Part shown: positions 1 to 6,839 of the stretch, one piece after another
Layout: every line of letters begins with the position of its first letter
Numbering within the stretch: the first letter of the stretch is position 1
Assembly (NCBI GenBank): GCA_030838305.1
Contig: JAUTWY010000171.1
Span: 1-15,981, forward strand
Source of the DNA: Acidobacteriaceae bacterium
GTDB taxonomy: Bacteria > Acidobacteriota > Terriglobia > Terriglobales > Acidobacteriaceae
Direction: 5' to 3'
Length of the DNA: 15,981 bases
Notes under the pieces: model-generated
What the model saw: the letters and a program-made list of their open reading frames with translations, nothing else
The model's database searches: none
Told to the model about the DNA's origin: nothing
Translations under genes and position numbers: made by a program

Positions 1-2
1 TC

Positions 3-2555
3 CGCATTCCCTCCGCGACCCTCACTGCAAATGGCGAACTCAGCAATCATTCCAGCTTGAGTCTGCAGATAAACGCCAGCGATCTGCATCAATTGGAATC
101 CCTCGCTTCCATCTTTCGCGACAATGGTTCCGCTCTGCCACCGGTTTCGGGATCTGCAACGTTGAACGCGACTGTACACGGCACATTGACGAAACCTCAG
201 ATCGCCGCGCAAATCGCCGCTCAAAACTTAACGGTCCAAGGCAGCCAATGGAGCAGCGCTCAGGCAAGTTTCGCAGCTAGTCCCTCCCAAGTCGTCATTA
301 CCAACGGCTCTCTCATCAGCGCTCAACGCGGTCGCGCTTCCTTCAATGCTACGATCGTCCTCAGCGATTGGGCCTACCTTCCCTCTAATGCTGTGAAGGC
401 GAACTTTTCAGTCCAGCAGATTTCCATCTCTGGGCTCGAGCGCTTCGCCAACCTGCAATACCCTGTCAGCGGAGATCTCGACGCCGATATCTCGATCAAC
501 GGCTCTCAACTTGATCCGCAAGGCTCGGGCAAAGTCCAAGTCGCTAACGCTCGCGCTTACGGCGAATCGTTCCAGACCGTCGCCGCACAATTCCGCACCG
601 ACCACGGCTCGATCGTGTCGTCCCTCAAGGTCGCGTTGCCTGCGGGCTCGGCCAATGGTGATCTTTCCTACGCTCCCAAAACTAAATCCTACACAGTCCG
701 GGTCAATGCCCCCGGACTCGTCTTGCAGAAGCTTCACACCGTCCAGACGAAGAATCTGGCGCTTTCAGGAACTCTCACGGCCACGGTGAACGGGCAAGGG
801 ACCATCGATAACCCTCAGCTCAGTGCGGTCCTACACCTGCCGAAACTTTCGGTGCGCGATAAATCCATCTCAGACATCAATGCCGAACTCCACATCGCCG
901 ACCACAAAGCGGACCTCACGTTAAACTCAAAAGTTGTCGATTCTTCTGTGCAGGCCCGAGCCCGCGTCAATCTCACCGGCGACTACTACGCCGACGCGTC
1001 CCTTGCGACCACTGCCGTCCCTCTTGACGTGTTGCTGGCCACTTATCTTCCCAGTGTGCCGGAAGGGTTCCAGGGTCAGACCGAATTTCACGCAACCCTG
1101 AAAGGCCCGCTAAAAGACAGAACCCAACTTGAAGCCCATCTCACGATTCCCACGCTCAAAGCCAGCTACCAAGCTTTGGAGATCGCTATTGCATCCCCTC
1201 TGCACGCCGACTATGCACATTCTGTCGTGACTCTGCAGCCCACGGAAATTCGCGGCACCGGAACTTCGCTTCGCCTTCAAGGTAGCATTCCGTTTGCGGG
1301 GAATACCCCTCCCAGCCTCACCGCGCAGGGTGCGCTCGACGCCCGCGTTCTGCGAATCATTTCGCCCGATACACAGAGTTCCGGCACAGTCTCATTTGAG
1401 ATTCGCGCCTCAGGCACCGCGCAGGATCCTGGCGTAAGCGGTCAGGTTCGTCTGCAGGATGTCGGCCTGCTCTATGCCGGATCCCCTTTCGGCCTGGAGA
1501 AGTTGAATGGAACTCTTGATATCGACCAGCGGAACATCCAAATTTCAAAGCTCACGGGACGTGTGAACGGAGGAGACATTTCTGCAGGAGGATCAATCGC
1601 CTATCGCCCCAGCCTGCAGTTCAACCTCGCGCTGCAAGGCAAGTCCATTCGCTTGCGCTACCCCGATGGCACCAGAACGTCGCTCGACAGCAGCCTTGCA
1701 TTTACCGGAAACAAGGAATCATCGACCCTCAGCGGACGAGTGCTGATCGGTTCACTTTCTTTTACTCCGGAGTTTGATCTCGCTACCTTCGCCGATCAAT
1801 TCAGCGCCGACACGGCCACACCCGCCCAGCCTGGCTTTGCCGATACCATCAACCTCGCGATCGGAGTGCAATCCAAAGACAGCCTCAGCGCCTACAGTTC
1901 CCAAGTCAGCCTGGAAGGCAGTGTCAATCTGCGCGTCGGCGGCACCGCCGCCAACCCTGTCATCACCGGACGAAGCGACCTCACTTCCGGAGAGCTTTTC
2001 TATCGCAATGTTCGCTACCAGTTGCAGCGCGGTATTATTTCCTTTGATGATCCCAATCAGACCAATCCCGTGCTCAACGTTTCGGTCAGCACCACCGTCG
2101 AGCAATACAGCCTCACGTTAAACTTGCGCGGCCCGTTCGACAGGCTCACTACTTCCTACGTTTCCGATCCTCCTTTGCCTACGGCCGATATCATCAATCT
2201 CATCGCTCGCGGGAAAACCACTCAGGAATCCGCCGCCTTCAGCCAGAGCACTGACTCAATGATTGCTTCACAAGCCGCCAGCCAGTTCACCGGCAGTGTG
2301 CAGAAACTCGCCGGCATTTCCAGTCTCCAGATCGACCCTCTGATTGGCGGCAACAATCAGAATCCCTCCGCCCGCATAGCCATACAGCAGCGCGTGACCA
2401 AGAACTTTCTCTTCACTTTCTCCACCGATGTTTCCCAACCCGGCAGCGAAGTGGTTCAGGGCGAGTACCAGATCAATAAGCGGTGGTCGGTGAGCACAAC
2501 CCGCGACCAGGTCGGTGGAGTATCGATCGATGGCCGTCTCCACACTCGATTCTGA
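3..2555 (+). CDS. tamB: TamB-like translocation/assembly module protein (5' end cut by window)
   Basis: The frame is open to the left edge, so the gene starts outside the window; the TTG at 57 is internal. The visible 850 residues are beta-strand-rich with many short alternating Ser/Thr/Leu/Val strands, as in the AsmA/TamB superfamily of long hydrophobic-groove beta-proteins. Such proteins span the periplasm and assist outer-membrane protein assembly or phospholipid transport. Visible residues about 615-741 carry the typical DUF490/TamB C-terminal pattern: a G-x-L-F-Y-R-N-V-R-Y segment, then R-G-I-I-S-F-D-D-P, then N-P-V-L-N-V, then S-D-P-P-L-P followed by D-I-I-N-L-I-A-R-G. The C-terminus ends in alternating strands and a terminal Phe (LHTRF), as expected for a domain engaging a BamA/TamA-type barrel. 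A barrel partner gene, if linked, would lie upstream. Family call is firm; exact cargo is unknown. Confidence 0.9.
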   Translation, partial: RIPSATLTANGELSNHSSLSLQINASDLHQLESLASIFRDNGSALPPVSGSATLNATVHGTLTKPQIAAQIAAQNLTVQGSQWSSAQASFAASPSQVVITNGSLISAQRGRASFNATIVLSDWAYLPSNAVKANFSVQQISISGLERFANLQYPVSGDLDADISINGSQLDPQGSGKVQVANARAYGESFQTVAAQFRTDHGSIVSSLKVALPAGSANGDLSYAPKTKSYTVRVNAPGLVLQKLHTVQTKNLALSGTLTATVNGQGTIDNPQLSAVLHLPKLSVRDKSISDINAELHIADHKADLTLNSKVVDSSVQARARVNLTGDYYADASLATTAVPLDVLLATYLPSVPEGFQGQTEFHATLKGPLKDRTQLEAHLTIPTLKASYQALEIAIASPLHADYAHSVVTLQPTEIRGTGTSLRLQGSIPFAGNTPPSLTAQGALDARVLRIISPDTQSSGTVSFEIRASGTAQDPGVSGQVRLQDVGLLYAGSPFGLEKLNGTLDIDQRNIQISKLTGRVNGGDISAGGSIAYRPSLQFNLALQGKSIRLRYPDGTRTSLDSSLAFTGNKESSTLSGRVLIGSLSFTPEFDLATFADQFSADTATPAQPGFADTINLAIGVQSKDSLSAYSSQVSLEGSVNLRVGGTAANPVITGRSDLTSGELFYRNVRYQLQRGIISFDDPNQTNPVLNVSVSTTVEQYSLTLNLRGPFDRLTTSYVSDPPLPTADIINLIARGKTTQESAAFSQSTDSMIASQAASQFTGSVQKLAGISSLQIDPLIGGNNQNPSARIAIQQRVTKNFLFTFSTDVSQPGSEVVQGEYQINKRWSVSTTRDQVGGVSIDGRLHTRF

Positions 2556-2733
2556 TGAAATCCCAGACGCGCCCTCGACCCGCCAAAGATGTCGCGGCGC
2601 CTGTGTCCTTTGGTTATCGAATTGGTTAAGAGGCAAGCTCTGTCAGTCCGAGTAGGCTTCCAAATCTTCTGGCGGTGGCTTGAAAAATACTGGTCGGGGA
2701 GCAGCGGGAGGGCTAGATTTATTCCTGATAGCG

Positions 2734-2739
2734 AGGAGG
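2734..2739 (+). promoter_or_regulatory. Shine-Dalgarno site fixing the hydrolase start
   Basis: A perfect AGGAGG lies six bases before the ATG at 2746. The upstream TTG at 2680 in the same frame has no comparable site and would put 22 extra residues ahead of the signal peptide, so 2746 is the preferred start. Confidence 0.8.
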
Positions 2740-2745
2740 AAAGCG

Positions 2746-4932
2746 ATGCAGGGTGGCCTTTTTGAGTGCAAGTTCGGCCGCATCTCAGTCACGGCGACGT
2801 TTGTTCTTTATGTTTCTTTGACTGGGGTGATCACCGCCCAATCGACATCCGCAAAGGAGCCACCAGCAGCAATCGTTCACGTTGATGCGACTCCCGCACA
2901 CGCTATCAATTCCTTCGATCCCGATATCGCCCTCGGGAGCTCCATCGACGTCCTGTCCCATGACGACATCGACAAGGTTTTCACCCCTCACATCATTCAG
3001 GAGTCGCTCTCGGCGGGCTGGGGACCGATTACTTATCGCAACAATTCAGAACTGCGAATGGCAGCGTGGCATTGGACCGAGAACGGAACATGGAGCGATC
3101 CAGCTCACAAGAGCGGATACTTCACCGGAAGCACCGACCTTAAGGAACCTCTACGCTACATCCTTTCTTACGCGTTGCCTCATCGTGGTTTTTCGACCAG
3201 CGGCGACCGCCCGCTTCAAGGTCCCAATCTGAGCTATTGGAAAAGCAATCCGTATCTCACCAGCAAGTTCACCGGGGAGAGCGACGCCCTGCACCCGCAA
3301 TGGGCTATCGTGGATCTGAAGACAGAAAAGCCGGTGAATGCAATCCGTATCGCGTGGGCAAGCCCGTATGCCAGGACTTACCAAGTCGAGTACTGGGTGG
3401 GAAAACGAGCCCTCGACTTCGATGAAGGCCCGCAAGGCGAGTGGAAGACATTCTCGTCGGGAGCGATCGCCAATGCTCAAGGAGGCACCGTCAATCTGAA
3501 ACTGGCGGATGCGCCAATCCTCACAGAGTATGTGCGCGTCTTGATGACTGAGTCATCGAACACATGTGATCTGCATGGAGCGGATGACGTTCGCAACTGC
3601 GTAGGTTACGCCATTCAGGAAATCCACGTCGGGACTGTCGATTCCAGTGGTGCCTTTGCTGAAATCGAGAAAACTCTCGGCGACAAGCCAACCACGTATT
3701 GCACTTCGTCGATTGATCCCTGGCACTCCGCGGCCGATGCGTATGCTACCGGCGGCTATCAGCACACCGGCTTCGACTTATTTTTCACCAGCGGACTTAC
3801 CAACAATCTTCCGGCAATGATTCCCGTCACCATGCTTTATGGCACGCCAGACGACGCATCCGCGCAGATTGCCTACATTGAGAAGCGCGGCTACCGCATC
3901 GGATACATCGAGATGGGAGAGGAACCCGATGGCAAGCACGCAATGCCCGAAGATTACGCGGCTCTGTACATTCAGTGGGCCGCGGCCCTTCACAAGGTCG
4001 ATCCCAAACTCAAGCTGGGCGGCCCTATCTTCGAAGGGGTGAACCAGGACATTCGGGTCTGGCCCGACGCGCAAGGCCGAGTATCGTGGATGGGGCGCTT
4101 TGTGGACTATCTGAAGACGCACGGCCGCCTCTCCGACCTGGCTTTCGTGTCCTTTGAACACTATCCCTTCGAGCCTTGCACGATTACGTGGAGAAGTTTA
4201 TACAGCGAACCTCAGTTAATGAAGCACATCTTGCAAGTGTGGCGAAACGACGGAGTCCCCAAAGATGTGCCGCTGATGGTGACTGAGAACCATCTAGCCG
4301 CCGAGCTCACCGGACCGATGACCACGATTTTTGCTGCCTTGTGGCTCGCCGACAATGTTGGCTCCTTCTTTGAAGGCGGAGGCGCGGCGTTCCACCACTC
4401 GCCGATTCAGCCGCAGGGCATTCAGAACAGTTGCCTCGGCTGGGCCTCCTGGTCAAACTTTGTCGCGGATGAAAGCTACGACATCAAGGGATACACTTCG
4501 CCCTACTTCGCCGCACACATGATTAACCTGGAGTGGGTGCAGCACCGTTCGGGCGTGCACTACATGTTCCCTTCTTCCACTGATGTCAGGGACACCGAGG
4601 GAAACGCGCTGGTGACGTCGTATGCAGTGCATCGTCCAGATGGAAATTGGTCGATTATGTTGGTCAACCGGGACGAGACCAACCCGCACAACGTGCGCGT
4701 GCAATTCGAAGATTCCAGGAACAAGCAACCCGCACCTTTTTTCGGGCCGGCCACGTTAGTGACTTTCGGAAGCCAGCAATATGTTTGGATTAACGACGGA
4801 CCAAACAGTCATGCGGATCCGGATGATCCGCCGGTCGCAACCAGCCTGGTGGCCGGCCCGAACACTCTGTTCACCTTGCCGAAGGCCTCAATCACTGTGC
4901 TGCGAGGAAGGGTGGCCGGGCTCAAGGATTGA
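2746..4932 (+). CDS. Secreted clan GH-A-like glycoside hydrolase with discoidin-like module
   Basis: The product is 728 residues from the ATG with a perfect Shine-Dalgarno. Residues 1-30 form a signal peptide: basic K9 and R12, then a hydrophobic stretch, with probable cleavage near Thr-Ala-Gln, so it is exported. Residues about 165-275 look like a discoidin/CBM32 (F5/8C) beta-sandwich: Q-W-A-I-V-D-L, then V-N-A-I-R-I-A-W and Y-Q-V-E-Y-W. Next comes a TIM-barrel-like region. Its E393, in an M-G-E-E-P context, resembles the Asn-Glu-Pro acid/base of clan GH-A. E514, in V-T-E-N-H, sits where the nucleophile is expected, 121 residues later, as in GH39-like enzymes. An H-Y pair (F-E-H-Y-P-F) precedes E514. 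A C-terminal beta domain ends with L-P-K-A-S-I-T-V-L. The substrate cannot be named; a xyloside- or arabinoside-type polysaccharide is only a guess. The GH family number is uncertain. Confidence 0.75.
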   Translation: MQGGLFECKFGRISVTATFVLYVSLTGVITAQSTSAKEPPAAIVHVDATPAHAINSFDPDIALGSSIDVLSHDDIDKVFTPHIIQESLSAGWGPITYRNNSELRMAAWHWTENGTWSDPAHKSGYFTGSTDLKEPLRYILSYALPHRGFSTSGDRPLQGPNLSYWKSNPYLTSKFTGESDALHPQWAIVDLKTEKPVNAIRIAWASPYARTYQVEYWVGKRALDFDEGPQGEWKTFSSGAIANAQGGTVNLKLADAPILTEYVRVLMTESSNTCDLHGADDVRNCVGYAIQEIHVGTVDSSGAFAEIEKTLGDKPTTYCTSSIDPWHSAADAYATGGYQHTGFDLFFTSGLTNNLPAMIPVTMLYGTPDDASAQIAYIEKRGYRIGYIEMGEEPDGKHAMPEDYAALYIQWAAALHKVDPKLKLGGPIFEGVNQDIRVWPDAQGRVSWMGRFVDYLKTHGRLSDLAFVSFEHYPFEPCTITWRSLYSEPQLMKHILQVWRNDGVPKDVPLMVTENHLAAELTGPMTTIFAALWLADNVGSFFEGGGAAFHHSPIQPQGIQNSCLGWASWSNFVADESYDIKGYTSPYFAAHMINLEWVQHRSGVHYMFPSSTDVRDTEGNALVTSYAVHRPDGNWSIMLVNRDETNPHNVRVQFEDSRNKQPAPFFGPATLVTFGSQQYVWINDGPNSHADPDDPPVATSLVAGPNTLFTLPKASITVLRGRVAGLKD

Positions 4933-5005
4933 AGGCGTGTGGAAACTCTTCGGCCTTTAACATTTTGTGCGACTCAAGCTCTGACGTCGATGCCACCGGG
5001 CAAGC

Positions 5006-5302
5006 CTACGAACGGAACGTCCCAACGTTCGTCTCAAGCCGAGTGATTTCCTCACAACGATGATCGAGTTCGTTGTAAGCCATTTCATAGCGGCGCTTGA
5101 ACGAGTCGAAGCTTGAAAGGTCGTGCCACCGGTCAATGATAAGGAAACGATTAACGTTTTCCGTGTCGCGCATGAGCGCAGTCTCTATATACCCCTCTGC
5201 CTTGCGGAAGAGCTGGACCCAATCTCGATTCACACCGTACGCTTTTTGAAACTCCAACAGGCGCTCAGGTTGAGCTTCAATCACCCATGCTATTTGAATC
5301 AT
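5006..5302 (-). CDS. Antibiotic biosynthesis monooxygenase (ABM) fold protein
   Basis: This is a 98-residue protein, the usual size of single-domain ABM/dimeric alpha-beta barrel proteins. It begins M-I-Q-I-A-W-V-I, a first beta strand, followed by an amphipathic helix. The middle holds A-L-M-R-D-T-E-N and F-L-I-I-D-R-W-H, the characteristic R-D...I-D-R-W pattern of the family. A second helix with F-K-R-R-Y and the end L-D-H-R-C-E follow. The ATG at 5302 has GAGG six bases upstream; the TTG just before it is the less likely start. The family includes cofactor-free quinone-forming oxygenases and heme-degrading enzymes, but many members have unknown function, so no reaction is assigned. It lies 39 bases downstream of the Asp-box protein on the same strand, suggesting co-transcription, and ends 73 bases from the convergent hydrolase gene. 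Confidence 0.8.
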   Translation of the reverse strand: MIQIAWVIEAQPERLLEFQKAYGVNRDWVQLFRKAEGYIETALMRDTENVNRFLIIDRWHDLSSFDSFKRRYEMAYNELDHRCEEITRLETNVGTFRS

Positions 5303-5308
5303 CAATCG

Positions 5309-5312
5309 CCTC
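5309..5312 (-). promoter_or_regulatory. Ribosome binding site of the ABM gene
   Basis: GAGG on the minus strand lies six bases before the ATG at 5302. It favours that ATG over the adjacent in-frame TTG at 5305. Confidence 0.55.
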
Positions 5313-5341
5313 GTGGTGCGTGCCTGCCGGTCATCGCATCG

Positions 5342-6652
5342 TTATCTCGTTTGGCTCGTGTACCAGACCGCTCCCGGGGTCAGATAATCGTATCCTTCTC
5401 CCCAGCATGCCTGGGTATGACCGAGATAATCGATGGTGAGGTCGAAATAATCGCCGAAGGGAAATCTAAAGCCGTCACTGAAGACGTAGGTATATCCAGC
5501 AACGTAGCTCGAAAGCGTGGTTTCGCCGGACCAGGTATTGCCCCCATCCCCGGAGGTCCGGTAGTAAACATTCCAATGCGGATTGTTGCTCTGATCCATC
5601 CACGCCACGCGCACATCGCCAGCGGTGCCCGCGGTGATTGCCGGAAAGGCGTGGTTCACACCTGCCGGGGCAGCCGAGAGATCCAACTTCGGCGACCAAT
5701 TCACACCATCGCTGGAGCTGGAAAAATAAATCCGTTCCGGCCCAAAAGCGACCGTACCGGCATTCCATAGCAAATACAGTTTTCCGGCTGCGTCCGCGGC
5801 CATGGCTGTGCCCGGTCCCAAGAACGCCCAGCCACAGGAGAATGCCGAGCAATCCGGCGGTGCGCCCGAAACGTCCACCAACTTCTCCGTCCAAGTAATT
5901 CCCTTGTCACTCGACTTGCTAACATAAATATTTACTGGACCTTTCGCGCCGCCATTCTGGGTATAGCCTTCCCACGCGAAATATACAGTGCCCGCATTGT
6001 CGATCGCGGCCCCACCGGTGAGAGACCAACCGAACTGGGCATTCTGGTTTACCTTTGCGGAGGTAAAAGTCTGGCCGCCATCATGGGAAGAGGAAACCCA
6101 CACCGTCTGAGTATGGTCATAGCCGACGTAAACATCCTGGCCGTGAACCACCAGAATGTCCTTATCGGTCCCAGCCTTAGTCTGATTCGCTACTACGGTG
6201 CTCCAGGTCTGTCCGAAGTCGGTAGACTTGGCCACATCGATTACGCTTTTATTATTTTGCAGCCAGGACGCATACACAGTTTTGCCGTCGACCGGATCGA
6301 CTTTGACCTGAACGTCGATCTGTCCAGATCCGGGAGGCGCGATCATGCGGGGTGCCGACCAGGTGCTGCCGTTGTCATTGCTCACCACCAGAAACACGGT
6401 CGGACTGGGGCACGTCGGACACCCGGGAATGGTCGGCTGGCTGGGGGTTGTGTACTGGGGAATAAGAATGTAGACGTGTCCGAATCGATCGGCGGCAATC
6501 GAAGGTTCCCATTGGTCTCCCACCGTGAATCCAACTCGGGTTTGCCCTTGAAAAATGGGATAGCCACCCGTTGCCAGGACCGGGCAAGCAAAAGTGAGAA
6601 TGAACAAGCAAACGCTAACGGCACAGTTCTGATTGGTTCGAGCAGGAATCAT
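5342..6652 (-). CDS. Secreted six-Asp-box (BNR/sialidase-superfamily) beta-propeller protein
   Basis: The protein is 436 residues from the ATG at 6652, chosen because GGAGG lies seven bases upstream; an in-frame extension to 6685 lacks such a site. The N-terminus carries a signal peptide with a hydrophobic core ending V-L-A before T-G-G, so it is probably exported. Its Cys residues do not form a good lipobox. Six Asp-box motifs (S-x-D-x-G-x-T-W type) occur at about residues 91-98, 143-150, 189-196, 247-254, 312-319 and 367-374. Their 45-65 residue spacing fits one per blade of a six-bladed propeller. No sialidase R-I-P signature or obvious arginine triad was found, so 'exo-alpha-sialidase', the label such proteins often receive, is not supported. 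Binding or hydrolysis of a glycan remains open. It is the first gene of a likely two-gene unit with the ABM-fold protein. Confidence 0.8.
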   Translation of the reverse strand: MIPARTNQNCAVSVCLFILTFACPVLATGGYPIFQGQTRVGFTVGDQWEPSIAADRFGHVYILIPQYTTPSQPTIPGCPTCPSPTVFLVVSNDNGSTWSAPRMIAPPGSGQIDVQVKVDPVDGKTVYASWLQNNKSVIDVAKSTDFGQTWSTVVANQTKAGTDKDILVVHGQDVYVGYDHTQTVWVSSSHDGGQTFTSAKVNQNAQFGWSLTGGAAIDNAGTVYFAWEGYTQNGGAKGPVNIYVSKSSDKGITWTEKLVDVSGAPPDCSAFSCGWAFLGPGTAMAADAAGKLYLLWNAGTVAFGPERIYFSSSSDGVNWSPKLDLSAAPAGVNHAFPAITAGTAGDVRVAWMDQSNNPHWNVYYRTSGDGGNTWSGETTLSSYVAGYTYVFSDGFRFPFGDYFDLTIDYLGHTQACWGEGYDYLTPGAVWYTSQTR

Positions 6653-6839
6653 CGTAGAGCCTCCAGGGAGCAAAGTAGACGGCACTGACGGCGCTCGTTG
6701 AGCGGGGAGAAGTATAGACCATATTCATTCTGCCCGATAATGCTTATTTTTCGCCTGCACACCGTGGAAGCACGGCACGCCGCTGCTTCCCCGTTACCTC
6801 CGTAACGTGCGGAGCTTACCTGCTGGATTTAACCTTTCT
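6653..6839. promoter_or_regulatory. Divergent promoter region between Asp-box and HEAT/PilZ genes
   Basis: The spacer separates two divergently read genes, so it must hold or adjoin promoters for both. On the minus strand TATACT (6711-6716) is a good -10 candidate, 18 bases from a weak -35-like TTATCG (6735-6740); this would give a leader of about 50 bases. On the plus strand GATAAT (6736-6741) is a possible -10, overlapping the minus -35, with no convincing -35. The AT-rich patch around 6721-6755 stands out from the GC-rich surroundings. No operator palindrome was recognised. Confidence 0.4.
6660..6664 (-). promoter_or_regulatory. Ribosome binding site of the Asp-box protein gene
   Basis: GGAGG on the minus strand lies seven bases before the ATG at 6652. 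It decides this start over the in-frame upstream codon at 6685. Confidence 0.7.

Noticed and set aside
2556..2733. Possible small gene, RNA or promoter between tamB and the hydrolase
   Set aside because: No coding frame with a start signal, convincing -35/-10 pair or stable hairpin was seen. TTGAAA at 2680 has no -10 at proper distance.
5008..5032. Inverted repeat ACGAACG/CGTTCGT as terminator between the convergent hydrolase and ABM genes
   Set aside because: It lies within the 3' end of the ABM coding sequence and has no T-tract on either strand.
5123..5770. Open plus-strand frame of 215 codons opposite the ABM and Asp-box genes
   Set aside because: It crosses two well-supported minus-strand genes and their spacer and shows no recognisable motif.
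6083..6688. Open plus-strand frame of 201 codons opposite the Asp-box gene
   Set aside because: It mirrors repeated Asp-box codons and carries no independent family signal or ribosome binding site.
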